From Sipunculus nudus (lineage: Eukaryota; Annelida; Sipuncula; Golfingiida; Sipunculidae), in assembly GCA_026874595.1 (NCBI GenBank), contig CM049314.1:73612300-73676299 (forward strand): DNA of 64,000 bases. Direction: 5' to 3'. A program made the position numbers and the translations under genes. The notes under the pieces were generated by a model. The model was not told where the DNA came from. It did not search any database and saw only the letters and a list, made by a program, of their open reading frames with translations. Shown piece after piece: positions 23,395 to 34,620 of this stretch (position 1 is the first letter of the stretch; each line of letters opens with the position of its first letter).

Positions 23395-23808
23395 CTGTTG
23401 ACTATTTGAAAACCATATTACATAATATATGACAGCGTAGGACCCAAGATGACTAATGTTATTCTTAAGATCGAAGGTTGGTAAATAATTTTGACCTTGA
23501 CCTTGAAAACCCTCCCTAACCTTTGGACAGCTCCTGGAGTAGTTGGTATTACCGGTACACATTCAAAATCTTGTAAATCGATCCAATATCATTCATTTTG
23601 ATGCGATAGTTACAATATCAAAGCAATATCTAGGCTTTTTTATTATGATGGCGGCCATCTTGGATTTTTTGGGTGTTAGGGGGTGGATAAAATTTGTCAC
23701 CTAACTTTTTCCATCAGCTTACAACTAAATGAAGTGAAAACAAGTGCTATCTCAATTTGGGCATTCAATTCCTACGGGATTGGGATTTTGCTACATGAGC
23801 GACTACAC
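23395..23808 (-). repeat. Right inverted arm of the 4.45-kb element
   Basis: About 414 bp, reverse complement of the left arm with gaps. It contains the GATGGCGGCCATCTTGGA palindromic word and a second short repeat of its inner edge (CTGTCATATATTATG and CTGTCATATGG). Confidence 0.75.
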
Positions 23809-24429
23809 TATATGGCTTGTTGAGGTAGAAAGACCCTTTTCAAAAACAAAGCATGCATTTTAGATGGGGGACTCATCGATTAATTTTCCGGTGAAGGCTT
23901 AGCTAGTACGGTTGAGTTCAAAATAGTTACTGGGCAGGACCTTTCTATCCATATGTAAACAAAAATGGGATTTGGGCATATGCCCAACACATCTGTGGGA
24001 ACGACATAAAAAAAAGATACCAATAATTTGAAAAAAAATATCAAAAGAAAAAAAAATATAAAAAAATGAAGCAGTGCTTTATTAAGTCGAATTTAAAAAA
24101 TTTTGCATTTTTTTTTATTTTATGAATCAGTGTCAATAAATGCCAAAGAAGAGATGCAGACTATTTTTCTACTTAAAAATGTTTAATGAGATGTGAAAAC
24201 AATGTTTTTAAAATATAAAATCTGATTTCGTAATGTTCAACCTTCTGACAGTACTCTTATTCTATCGTAATAATAATGAAAATACGGCCGTATATTAATA
24301 TATGGATATAATATATATTGATGTGTATATTAACATCCTTTTGACTAGATTATACATGAAGCTTAACGTATGCAGTTTAATAAAGCTCATATAACACTAA
24401 TATCTACGATAATTCATATGATTAAACAT

Positions 24430-25338
24430 TCAAAATAATTTTAGAAACACCGCCAGAGTGTCGGCCGTTTTCATAGCAATTGAATCAGCAAATCGCTCCG
24501 CTTGTCCTGTTGTGGAGTACATGAATGCAGGCCAGTTATTGTATTTTGAAGTTACAAAATCACAAACATCATGAGGCGTGTCTTTTTCAATCACCATCAT
24601 CCAGCCTACGTCACCAGGACAGCCGCTGTAATACCAGCTTACAAGAAATCTTCGATATGCACCCCCTGTGTCCTCAGGGTGGCCCATTATAGAAAACTTA
24701 CATCCCAGGCCAGTGCAGGATGGTGACAACATTTTTACTTTGATATCTGAATAGGTACCAGACTGAAATCTATCGAGTGAAAACCAGTTCATCTTGTCAC
24801 TCCCGATAGCATTTAATAAAAAATGAACAACTTCACCGCCATTCTTGTATAACACAAACTTGGCCTCTGATGGATTCAGAGATTCCCAAATGTCCACAAG
24901 TCCACTTTTGTAATGACTTGTCGCTTGGATGGTGGGGTTTGATGGGTTCCCGTCCCATGACGTCAGATTGGTACCTCCTTGTGACGTCCACAAATTAGCG
25001 ACACTCTGAGAAATACCAGCGGTGGCGTGAAACACAAGATACCATCCACAGGGCGGGTTCATAGCTATGTACAAGTCAGTGTGTGTGTAACTCGCGAAGG
25101 ACCCGTCATTCTCACCCTCCTTGTACAGGCGGCATATGTTTTCTTCAGAAAGCCACTCGAACGAATTACAGTTTGGATTTTCAGCGCAAAAAGAGAAGCA
25201 ATACATCAAAGAAGTCTCTGTTGTAAATACAGGAGAAGCAGCTGATAATCCTGTATCTGGAAAATGTTTAAATTTCTTGGCTAACAAAGATCTTCCAGTC
25301 ACCAATAGAATTAAAGTTGATAAGTTGATGTAGTACAT
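24430..25338 (-). CDS. Secreted PAN/Apple-like protein, paralogue B
   Basis: A 302-residue tandem duplicate of the gene at 15878. It has the same layout: signal peptide (core LSTLILLVTG), a PAN-like module with the four cysteines kept (YCFSFC, CNSFEW, ICRLYKEG), and the unnamed C-terminal domain ending LAVFLKLF. About 16 substitutions and one deleted residue fall in the first 100 residues against A, but only about 10 in the last 200. The glycosylation sequon NGS of A is NGG here. One extra residue at the C-terminus comes from an AAT insertion before the stop. As in A, an upstream in-frame ATG (25440) is possible but disfavoured, since the start at 25338 gives a clean signal peptide. No frameshift or stop, so it is probably functional. 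Confidence 0.85.
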   Translation of the reverse strand: MYYINLSTLILLVTGRSLLAKKFKHFPDTGLSAASPVFTTETSLMYCFSFCAENPNCNSFEWLSEENICRLYKEGENDGSFASYTHTDLYIAMNPPCGWYLVFHATAGISQSVANLWTSQGGTNLTSWDGNPSNPTIQATSHYKSGLVDIWESLNPSEAKFVLYKNGGEVVHFLLNAIGSDKMNWFSLDRFQSGTYSDIKVKMLSPSCTGLGCKFSIMGHPEDTGGAYRRFLVSWYYSGCPGDVGWMMVIEKDTPHDVCDFVTSKYNNWPAFMYSTTGQAERFADSIAMKTADTLAVFLKLF

Positions 25339-26526
25339 GATTACCAAATCTTTCTTCTCGAGCTCTTCTTCGCTGATTTTGTTGGTGTACGATAGAAAAC
25401 AGCAGACGATGGTTGTTCTTTCCTGGTCATTAGTTAACATAGAACATCTTCAATGAAGAAAGTGCCCTATCATGAACGAAATAAATTCTGCACCAGTTAT
25501 TTCAAGATATCCATGTGCTCCATGTTCTGCAAAAGGTTTTCGTGGTATCCATTTCCCGTCTTTTGCGTGCTAATGGTTTACCGGCGAAACATTAAATGAA
25601 TCAAGAGCAGTCCCTCACCTACGGGAACATTAATCTTATTGTCAATAGATCTAATAACCGGTGCTATTGTTAACATCACTTCATTATTTATTGCGGCTAG
25701 GCGCTCAACAGAGCCCGATGTATGACAGTGTATTGATTCGGATACAATACAGGATTCAATCGATTAGTCTGTCACTAATGCTACATTGGTTTCTCCAGAG
25801 TGGGCCCATTTCTCGCTCAAACGTACTGAGTGAATAAAAACTGAGTGAAAATTACTTCATTACCTGACCAGTCACAGTTTGAGCAATCCGCTAAACCTTA
25901 TTTTACGGTCTGTGATATAGCCATAGTATACTGTGAAACATTCTACTCTTCGCTGAGTTTGCTGGCCATAATTTGTGTATTTCCGAGTTAAAATTATCCA
26001 AATTGTCAAAAAGGTTGATTAGTGGAGCAATTCGCAGTTAATTTCGAACATTTGATTCTAAATTTAAGAATATTACTAAACCTATAAATGGAAAATCTGA
26101 CATACAAAATTTACATGGTAAAAGAGATAACATATCATCCTAATCATTTTATACTCAGTGAAGTAAAATATTGTTAGTAAAAATCTGAAGCCTGATTATT
26201 TAAAGAGCAGACCACTTTACCTGTGACAATTACTGTATCATCGGCATAGTCGTTTACACGTATCACTGCCGCTACCTTTGCTTCCTGCATTCTTAATTTG
26301 ACATTTCACGGGCGTCTGTCAACAACGACAGCGTTAAAATATTCATCAGCCTGAAGCATCATTCACAGATGTTTCATATGTTATTATATTTTGTGTCCGG
26401 ATAAGGTTGCATTTTGTTTCTCATATTGTTTCTGTTCGTTCAATGTTGTGTTTACTTAATATGGTACTATAAAGAACATCACACTCACCAATTGTACTGA
26501 TTCAACGTAGCTTTTACGGTTTATTG

Positions 26527-26806
26527 AAACAAAGTAGAAAAAAAGGCACTCAGAGAGCGCAGACCTCTCCCCCATTTGGCATTGTCAGAAATATAGAAAT
26601 TTCCTTTTAAAAATTCCTTGATCCTGATGGTGACCCGGATCACCCCTAAAATTTAATCAATTGTTCCTTCTAGCATTGCCGAGCTATCCTGTAAATTTTA
26701 ATTGAAATTTGTTTTAAACTTTTTTTAGTAATATTGCCAAGATATAAACAAACAAACAAAAAGATCAACGCCGGCAAAAACATAACCTCCTTAGCGGAGG
26801 TAATTA
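26527..26806 (-). repeat. Widespread GCGGAGGT-ended repeat, copy in unit B
   Basis: Duplicate of 17975-18252. It has the better hairpin end, CCTCCTTAGCGGAGG. Confidence 0.7.
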
Positions 26807-26984
26807 ATAACCGCTGTGAAAACTTACAAGAGAGCATAACATTTCCTCATATAGCGTTCAGCGAGTTAGCCAGATGCAGATTCATCAAACACTTCACTGA
26901 CGGGACAAAACCACCGCTGTTGTAAAGGCTCCATGTGTTATATACTAGTTTGCAATTTGATAAATTGACACATCAGCAGAAGAG

Positions 26985-27030
26985 CATCCAGGGGTGAGGG
27001 TCCAGTTGGTCTGAATCGGACATGTAGCCG
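26985..27030. mobile_element. Remnant of the GGATCCAGGGG MITE in unit B
   Basis: Keeps about 35 bp of the left end (GCATCCAGGGGTGAGGGTCC), then jumps to ATCGGACATGTAGCC, which lies beyond the right end of the MITE in unit A. The MITE therefore predates the duplication and was mostly deleted here. Confidence 0.65.
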
Positions 27031-28079
27031 CTGACGCAGGAATGTACTTAAAGAAGTGAAACGGTTTTCATATAGTGACCAAACGTATAGAATATATTAT
27101 GAAGACAACCTAAACGATGTCAGAATACAGACTGGAAAAATTATGAATAACTGATAACACTGATTGCACTTAACAATCTACTGATAAAAATAAAATACGT
27201 CTCTATCTCTCCAATTTTACTCAACACAATCAGCAAAGTTGGTTTACATTACCAGACCGCAGCATACTATTAGTACGCGCATATGATAAATGAAACGTTA
27301 TTAAGCGAAATGTTTCTTATTAAGAATTTAAAATTGTGTTGATGACATCTGGTCTGTTTTACCAGAACACACCAGACTATCAATACGTGCAGTTTCGAAA
27401 AAAAAGACACAGATGAAAAGTAATTAAGGGAACTGTTTCTATTTCTCAAGAAAGAAGACTAAATTATGACGATGGTAAAATGTTTATAACTGTTCAGATA
27501 TTCTGCCGTATTCAGAGATTATTGATGTAAATTTCCACTGTTTACCGGCCTGCTTAATGGGGGTCCTCATGTCGTGAAAACGGAAAGCTTCAGGGAACAA
27601 ATCCATCGCTGGACCTCATTTGCTTCCATTCCAACCATAGACTGGCGCTCTGCCGGTCGACTGAACACCATCAATAATGAACACTATGAAACGATGACAA
27701 CAATACCATTAGTTGATGTCTGTGAAACACTTGACAGGGTTGACAGACATTTAGGACATGTGACCTGTTAAGTTAGAAAGACTCTTTTCAAGAACAAAGC
27801 ATGCATTTTAGATGGGAGACTCATCCATTGATTTTCCGGTGAAGGCTTAGCTAGTACGGTTGAGTTCAAAATAGTTACTGGGCAGGACCTTTATATCCAT
27901 TTGCCCAACACCCTCTGTGGGAACGACAACAAAAAATACAAATAATTTAAAAAAAAATTTCAAAAGAAAAAGTTAAAGAAAAGTTATAAAAAATTAAGCA
28001 GTTTTTTTTCTTAAATCTTTTTATTTTCATTTTATGAATCAGTGTCAATAAATGCCAAAGAAGAGTTATGCAAATAATA

Positions 28080-28700
28080 AATAAAGGTTTCCCTATCAAA
28101 TTAAGGAGAAAAATTAAATTTAAGAAATTTATTAAGTTGTCAATTATTATTATAATATAGTTGATTCTATCGCCAAGCGGAGGTAAATTATGGATAGCGC
28201 AAGTACTTGAAGCCCGAAAAAGGAACCTTTTGTCCTCTTATAATCAGAGAATCCCGAATGTGCTGTAAACGTTCCTTTAAATGTAATTAAGTTGCTTGGC
28301 GGACTCCGAATATATATAAATGACTTATAGTGACTTTATCTGGAGATTCCAAGAAACTTTTACATGAGCCAGGTTAAGATTTCCCACTTCTAACGCAAAG
28401 CAGTTCAGACGTCTGTGCTTCTGAAATACTAACACCTTTGTCTTTGTATCATGACTGATCAGATCTCTTGAGATATCCCATCATGCTTTGGTGTGGACAA
28501 AGAAAGCTTGTGTCTAAAAGCTACGATTTGTGCCCCTCTAAAGGAAAAACTACTGTCTTTCTAAAATACAAGTGTAAATGCATAAAATTTGAGACACTGT
28601 AGTCTTCGCCAGTTGTTACAATTCTTTAAGCCCGATTATTACACAAAATATCATGATAATTAACGATTCCTGAGAAATCTGGCCTTTCACATGTTTTTCT
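28080..28700. other. No gene recognised
   Basis: Right of unit B. 28165-28190 has a GCCAAGCGGAGGTAA word reminiscent of the GCGGAGGT repeat end. Otherwise ordinary AT-rich DNA. Confidence 0.45.
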
Positions 28701-28710
28701 AATATAAAGA

Positions 28711-29121
28711 ATCTTAACCCAAAGAAGTAACTCTGATAATAGAGGCCAGAGTGACCGATCTTACTGTTTCCACAGAGGCCCTGATACCAAACGTACAAAT
28801 GGTTTTCGATGGTTTCAGAGAATATATATTACTGTGACATGCTTTCCAAACAACAGGAGACCTATCAAGGTCATTCATAAAATAAAGGTTAAACTTCCTG
28901 AGTCTCAGTCTTCAGGTATGCGCGATGTTAACGGGCGGCGTCTGAGGTTTTGGATGAATAACTCGGCGAATATAGCTCTTAGTGACATACGTTTCAGTTT
29001 CCATAGAGGACCTGTCTGGACCTTTCAGTAAAAGACCTTTGAACTTCCTGGTTCTTACGATTACGTTTTCGGCCCTGTTAAAGGACAGAAGACTGGATGG
29101 CATGACATCGCATCTCTTTAG
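28711..29121 (+). other. Long open stretch with an internal diverged repeat, coding status unclear
   Basis: One plus frame is open for 107 codons (28711-29031) and, after a single TAA, for another 29 codons to 29121. The text looks protein-like in places (LPGSYDYVFGPVKG, GWHDIASL), but the minus strand is also open at 28912-29136. Two segments repeat at about 230 bp (TTTCCACAGAGGCCCTG and TTTCCATAGAGGACCTG, each followed by AACTTCCTG-type sequence), so this may be an old dispersed repeat rather than a gene. No domain recognised. Confidence 0.25.
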
Positions 29122-29134
29122 TGAAGGACGCAGC

Positions 29135-29235
29135 ATATCAGCTGTACTCGGACTCGTGTAACCAGAACTTGGACATGTACTTGGACTCGTGTAACCAGGA
29201 CTTGGACTTGTACTTGGACTCGTGTACGTTTATGA
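29135..29235. repeat. 33-bp GACTCGTGTA minisatellite, three units
   Basis: Three near-identical 33-bp units carrying ACTCGTGTAACCAGGACTTG, the same family as 4365-4640 about 25 kb away. Confidence 0.85.
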
Positions 29236-29239
29236 AATG

Positions 29240-29719
29240 GACTAAAGCACACGTGCTCATTCTCAGGTTTCAAAGGACTGCACTACCCTCTTCACAATAT
29301 TATAAATTGCGCCGCTTGTGTATGCAGAAGCAGCGGCGTATTGTGGGGGTCAGACTGTGATGCCAATAGTCTGCGCAATATGTCACAGAGCGTTTTTCTA
29401 AATGTCAAACATAGCGTTCTGCTCCTGATCAATCGTACTGGTACTCCACCAGTGCAAGAGCGTACTGAGAGACAATACTGACACGGAAATAGTAAACAAG
29501 CCACAGTCAAATCTTAGTGCTGGTTAAAGACCTATCTATTTAAGAAGTGTATTTTTAGTAGATTCCGATGTTTTTGGTGATGCTTAATTGTTTTTATTAT
29601 AATTTTTATCCATTTTATTCATTTAAATGTGTTAGTATATACAGTCTATTCAGCATTCATGCTTAGATATGTTGCGTCTTATAAATGTATATAATACTAC
29701 TGCTACTACTACTACTAAT

Positions 29720-29763
<44 letters not shown>

Positions 29764-31200
29764 GACGAAGAAGACAAAAAAACTGTTGGTGGACTTCAAC
29801 AGATAAACATGTTATGGATTTTCTGTGAGAGTGCTATTCAGAAGGATATAGAGATAAAAAAATGTAACTAGTAGAAAGCAGTCAGGTTTAACGTTTATCT
29901 ATAAGGACGACAATTTAATTTTGGTTTCAGTTGCCATGCAACACGCAAACAGTACCAGTCGATGTAACTGTATGGTCTGATTCATGAAATATTTACATAT
30001 ATTTAAACAAGAAACTTATTGAATGGCATCTCTACATAAACATGTGGTGTTCAGTCTATACAAATTGATCGATCACCCTTTGTTTTTGTATCATTATACA
30101 TATTCTGAGCTACAATTCCAGGCCTTTGCCAAGTTTATACAAAACAAAAATATAGGCCAGTACAATTTGATACCTGACCCGCTTCTGTGATATAAAGGTT
30201 GACCACAGACTGATCGTGAAAATTTTTTCGATAGGCCCCGACCAAAGAGCCGTGGTTGACTTAACCAAGAGGGTATACTCACCCTGTTCGTGTGTGTTTA
30301 AGTGTTTTTTTTTTTTTGTTTTTGTTTATTTTTTTGCAAAATAAGAGTACCTCGTGAATGAGCCAATAAAGAACCGATTAGATTTTGGTGTGGATCCGAT
30401 GCATGATCCGGATTCAGAAATGGCATCGACGAATATTATATTCACAAAGGAACCGTTATGAGCCTGTGAATATGGGTCGAATAAGTGAATGCAAATACGG
30501 TTTTTCAGAGCATCCGGCTATCCGGACCCCCACATGGAGGAGGCTTGTATTCCTTAAAATGCAGATTTCTAATTATTAAATGAGTGATGACATCAGAAGA
30601 AAAGACTGGTTACTTGCATTATTTTACGTTGCTAGATTTATCGATTAATTACTCCCTTTGTTCATCGTTATTATAGTTTGATAGACTGGTACCATTCGCT
30701 ATTTTACTATAATATAACGTTACCTTGTAATGTCTTGCCATTTTATTATATATTAATATTCCTTAAAGTTTGCTAGAAACCTAGTTAACTTAAAGACATA
30801 GCCGTTGCCGGGATAAGTAAGACCGGTTCATATCAGTAGCATATTTCAATTGTGAGTTTAAAGGGATTTCCTGATGCGTGAGAAATCCTAAGAAGAATAC
30901 TGGCGATATTTGTCTTTCCTTGTTCCTGTCTGTGTGTGTTTGTGTGTAGCATATGCATGCATTAAATATAAATGTAGCATGCTTTATCCTAGGGGGGGGG
31001 GGGCATATCATGCTTGTCCCTGTTTCAACTTTTCAACTCTCTCTTTCAAAATTTCAACACATACACTCCATAATTATACATGAAAGAAATGGTTACATGT
31101 GCAGCGAAGCTCACCGTGTAAATGTATCAGTGTAAAATGATGGGAGATATTGGAAAGTTATGAAGGAAAACCATGATATCGGTCCCGGAAGTTAAAGCAT
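29240..31200. other. No supported gene; one microsatellite
   Basis: (ACT)n/(AAT)n lies at 29691-29763. Frames at 30094-30282 and 30385-30579 are open but featureless. There is a G10 run at 30992. A T-rich run lies at 30308-30335. Confidence 0.45.
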
Positions 31201-31214
31201 ACTTCTTTTCATGA

Positions 31215-31345
31215 TACTGACATATAATGTACCGTTAGTGCGGCTGGGATTTGAGCGATCAGCCGGGTCTCGCGGCCGGTAGATCAGGTTATGTCACTGT
31301 TGTGCTGGACGTTGGCGATCCGGGAGGTGGGCGGGAGTGTAAGAT
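31215..31345 (-). repeat. Degenerate tRNA-headed SINE-like sequence
   Basis: The minus strand reads CATAACCTGATCTACCGG, then GCTCAAATCCCAGCC, spaced like a tRNA A box and B box. The GC content is much higher than in the flanks. There is no intact cloverleaf. Confidence 0.35.
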
Positions 31346-31393
31346 ATGGCATAATAACCTGTACATATATTCTTGTTAAATGAGCCCAATAGG

Positions 31394-31396
<3 letters not shown>

Positions 31397-31444
<48 letters not shown>
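31397..31444. repeat. (CT)n microsatellite
   Basis: About 23 CT dinucleotides. Confidence 0.95.
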
Positions 31445-31448
<4 letters not shown>

Positions 31449-31449
31449 C

Positions 31450-32600
31450 ATCTTTTCTCAATAGTATGAATATTTTAATTGTTCATAAAATAATATTCAT
31501 TTAATCTTTCCTACATTCAAAGCCTGTCACTCAAGTGTTCAAAGCATTGTTTTAGAGTATATGATATCATCCTTGATCACCATTGGACTGTGAATGAGTA
31601 AATAATTTTATCTGAAATGTCAAATTAACGTTCCGGTAGCTATGCTAGTATTACGGTCAAGGGATTATATTTGATAGGACTCAAGCCAGGTGGAAGCCAA
31701 CTAAAATAATATTTGGTTTACACACAAACAGATGATATGACTATATAGATAATGTATAATTGCACTGTATGTGAACTTTAACCCTACATTTGTGAGGAGA
31801 ATAACGATAAAAACGGTCCCTTCATTTGATTGGCAAGTATACGAGGTAGAGTTGACCTTACCCATCAAGCCATTGGAGTGGATCGGGTGGTGTGACTGGG
31901 TATACGTTAAACAGAGCGAGGGAGAACAAAAAGCCAGGGTATGATTATGTGGGGGATTTCCTTTTGGCAACTCTGCACCTGAGAAAAATTTCTATGTAAT
32001 TGGTTAAAAATTAATGGTTACCTATTAGATAACAACTTAAAGTTCAGAATTCGTCTTTTGTGGCTGTATACCACAAACGCCTAAATATTGTGCGAGTGCA
32101 TGACGGCGTTATTTGAAGAACATCAAAATCCAGGCCCTAACTAAAGTAACAGAACTTTACAAGTGGGCACAAGGGGTTGTCCAGGGTCCAGTTCTGGACT
32201 AGTCTGTCTGGACCTGTTACTCAACAACTAAAGCGTGTTTTCCTTCGAGAATTAGCATAGTCTCCACAACAGCTTAATCCTCCTCGATGACAGTTCAGGA
32301 CAGTATAGTTAACTCTTTATTCACCAGATGTCAGCACTTACTTGTTCAGACTGGAGCAACCTGTGACGGAATAGCCAAGATAAAGGTATCATAATCCATG
32401 CAGTGAGAATGATGTAGGTCAAAAAATCTCAGCATGGAATTCCAACAGAAATGTAACCAAATTTTTTAATAGACCTTTTTCGTCACAGGCTTTGTTCCTG
32501 CACTGTACAATAGAGCAGGATTTCCTTCTGTTATAAGACTTGGTTTGCGAGTTTTAAACAAAATGTCCTTGTTCTAGCCTTCCAGTGAATCTTCAGGCGT
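31450..32600. other. No gene recognised
   Basis: Mostly unique-looking DNA. The frame 31701-31970 on the minus strand has no features. Confidence 0.45.
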
Positions 32601-32606
32601 GGAACA

Positions 32607-32930
32607 GATGCTGTCTGATCAATACGCTGATATATGTGACGAACCCTTAGAACGTCCAGAGCGGCTATGCTGTCTGATCAATACGTTGATATTAGTGACG
32701 AACCCTTAGAACGTCCAGAGCGGCTATGCTGTCTGATCAATACGCTGATATTTGTGACGAACCCTTAGAACGTCCAGAGCGGCTATGCTGTCTGATCAAT
32801 ACGCTGATATTAGTGACGAACCCTTAGAACGTCCAGAGCGGCTATGCGGTTCCGATCAGTACGCTGATATTAGTGACGCACAATTCCAACGTCCAGAGCG
32901 GCTAAGCTGTCTGATCAATATCTGATCGTG
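32607..32930. repeat. 59-bp tandem array, about 5.5 copies
   Basis: The unit contains TGCTGTCTGATCAATACG, CTGATATTAGTGACG and AACGTCCAGAGCGGCTA. The period is exactly 59 across 32667, 32726, 32785 and 32844. The outer copies are more diverged than the middle ones. Confidence 0.95.
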
Positions 32931-32959
32931 TGCTTCCTCTCATTTTTATATCCTAGTTT

Positions 32960-33230
32960 TAACCAGGCTCGGTGACTAATGCACATTCGGGCCCGGGGTG
33001 TAATCATCCCCATTTTTTGGTCATCGCCCCGAAAGCCACACTCTTTTGTCAATGAAAACTGTCGTTGGGCATGGCCTTCCCATTAAGCCTGCAGAGGGCC
33101 CGACCTGGGGGGGGGGGGCACCGTGGAAAATCTCACTGGCTTGGCCGAGATACGATATCACGTTAGATATCCCGTTTTCTAGACCTGTGCTCACCCCTGA
33201 GCCAGGGATGCCTGTCCGAAATTTATTCTA
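32960..33230 (-). repeat. tRNA-headed SINE copy
   Basis: On the minus strand: a head with GGGTGAGCACAGGTCTAG and ATCGTATCTCGGCCAAGCC, then GAGATTTTCCACGGTGCC, then GCAGGCTTAATGGGAAGGCC, ending near CATTAGTCACCGAGCC. The same order occurs in 38355-38640 (plus) and 58205-58385 (minus). Confidence 0.65.
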
Positions 33231-33522
33231 ATTTGTCCTGTACCTTAAAAAGGGTACACACACATACATATATATACATATATATACATATTCACTCTCA
33301 TACATAAATCTGCAGTGCGACAATCACCATGGTCGCCTGTTATGAAAGAATAAATATCATGAATCATAAATTGTTTACCTTGAAAACCTTAAATGATATA
33401 TGACGTTTATAAAATTATTCATTTGACACAGTATTTCTTATTTATAATAGATAAGCCGAGGGTGATTGAAGACACACAACATTTGTCAATGGAAAAAAAG
33501 CATATCGACCCATTCACAGACA

Positions 33523-33650
33523 TGGAGTAATAGTAATAGAAATAGGCAGTAATTCAATTACTTTTCATCAGTAATAGGCAATAAAAGATAATAGACAATC
33601 CTAAAATGTTGAATAATAGTAATAGTAATAGACAGATGAGTAATAGATTA
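33523..33650. repeat. TAATAG-rich minisatellite, left part
   Basis: Irregular TAATAGTAATAG(A/G)CA words. A second block of the same words lies at 36781-36860. Confidence 0.6.
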
Positions 33651-33666
33651 AAAGCTATTTCTTTAA

Positions 33667-34125
33667 CTATATTACCAGCCTTGGGGTAATTAAGAGTGTG
33701 TGTGGGTCTGAGTTCAAGTTAGCAGCAACACTGGTAAGGCCCCGGCTGAGGTGTACCTGGATGCTTTTATGCTCATCAACAGGTGGCACAGGCTTATCCT
33801 GGGCCATGATGTTCTCACTAACAACAAGAGCACAGGATGACTGCACTGTTGCTACATCAAAGTAGGTGTTTCCCTGGATACTGATATCTCTTTACAATCA
33901 AAGCACAGGACAACCATTGATGTTTGTGTATAAACAACTGATAGCCGGGTCAGGGGTCAGAACCCAGTAAGACAGATCACCAAAGGTTAACTCATACCTG
34001 GTGATTGTGTCCCTACTAAAATTGTGACTAAAATTGTAACTTTTTAAATACAAATCTGTGACTATTTCCTTTCCTAGCTTGTGGCTTTCTTCTGTGACTT
34101 TATTTAATACCCAAAATCGTGACTA
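33667..34125 (-). pseudogene. Decayed coding-like frame
   Basis: On the minus strand one frame runs about 153 codons (34125 to the TAG at 33667-33669) broken only by TGA and TAA two codons apart (33898-33900 and 33892-33894). The text reads like protein on both sides of the break: YELTFGDLSYWVLTPDPAIS before it, and IQGNTYFDVATVQSSC then KSIQVHLSRGLTSVAANLN after it. The composition is GC-richer than the neighbourhood. The upstream end overlaps simple GTGACT-rich sequence, so the true limit is uncertain. No family was recognised. It could be a decayed transposon or host gene, or two exons of a gene with a missed intron. Confidence 0.35.
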
Positions 34126-34129
34126 TATT

Positions 34130-34500
34130 TCCTTTGTGTAACATATTTCTTGCAATCATATTGTCACCAGTCAAAAAGGAACACTCCATGAAAACCTTGT
34201 TTGCCTTATGCTATAAATATGACTCGCCTCCGAGATGAAACTGGATGACAACAGTGACTTATCCATTAAAATGCTGAAGTACATTTGATTTCAGGCAGAA
34301 AATGAAATGTAAATGTAATCTGAGTTCGGGTTTCTTTCAAAGTATTTTATGCAACTGCATTCAGTTGCAATTTGAATTTGTTAAATTACAAAGGCTTTTC
34401 AGTTATGTGAAACGGGTAAATTATAATAGTAACATTTTCAGATACCCACCCTGACACCATGAGGACAAAGATTGCACATCACCAAGGCTCACTGATTATT
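34130..34500. other. No gene recognised
   Basis: AT-rich spacer between the decayed frame and the terminal-inverted-repeat element. Confidence 0.4.
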
Positions 34501-34511
34501 GCAGCGGGTGT

Positions 34512-34620
34512 AGGGCAAAGGCCCACCCTGACAAAAGCCCACCCTGACAAAGGCCCACCGGACAAGAGCCCACTGAACAAAAACCCACCCCTAAAAGTGC
34601 AGACCTGGACAAAAGCCCAC
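34512..34620 (+). repeat. Short direct repeats of GACAAAAGCCCACCCT
   Basis: Six imperfect copies of a 16-17 bp unit. Single copies of the same word recur at 36189 (plus) and 36548-36562 (minus). Confidence 0.75.

Larger units (their letters stand above)
19361..23808. mobile_element. 4,448-bp inverted-repeat (foldback-type) element
   Basis: The two ends are reverse complements: GTGTAGACGGGGATGTA at 19361 matches the complement of the last bases before 23808 (GTGTAGTCGCTCATGTA). Homology then continues inward for hundreds of bases through CCGTAGGAATT, TGCCCAAA, CTAACACC, AATCCAAGATGGCCGCC, AGGTCAA(A/G)GTCAAA and CTTGGGxxCTAC. TA flanks both ends, a likely target-site duplication. Unit B lacks the element at the matching site. 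The interior (about 20.08-23.39 kb) carries no recognisable transposase, so it is non-autonomous or decayed. The 4.4-kb body has picked up SINE fragments and an older dispersed repeat. Confidence 0.75.
15630..24158. repeat. Segmental duplication unit A, split by a 4.45-kb insertion
   Basis: 15630-19360 aligns at high identity with 24159-27760 of unit B, covering the gene, its upstream flank and old repeats. The last part of unit A is not at 19361 but resumes at 23809-24158, which aligns with 27763-28075 of unit B. Joining 19360 to 23809 restores a continuous match to unit B (ATA/TATGG versus ATGTGACC around TTAGGACAT and AGAAAGAC), so 19361-23808 is an insertion. The unit is about 4.08 kb without it. 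Confidence 0.85.
24159..28075. repeat. Segmental duplication unit B (uninterrupted)
   Basis: Follows unit A directly and in the same orientation. It carries gene B, the GCGGAGGT repeat, the remains of the MITE and the 0.3-kb tail that is displaced in unit A. Unit B lacks the 4.45-kb insertion and about 165 bp of the MITE. It has small extra pieces (about 19 bp near 27325 and 12 bp near 27545). Confidence 0.85.

Noticed and set aside
19361-23808. Transposase gene inside the 4.45-kb element
   Set aside because: No frame over about 90 codons and no recognisable motif; the element appears non-autonomous.
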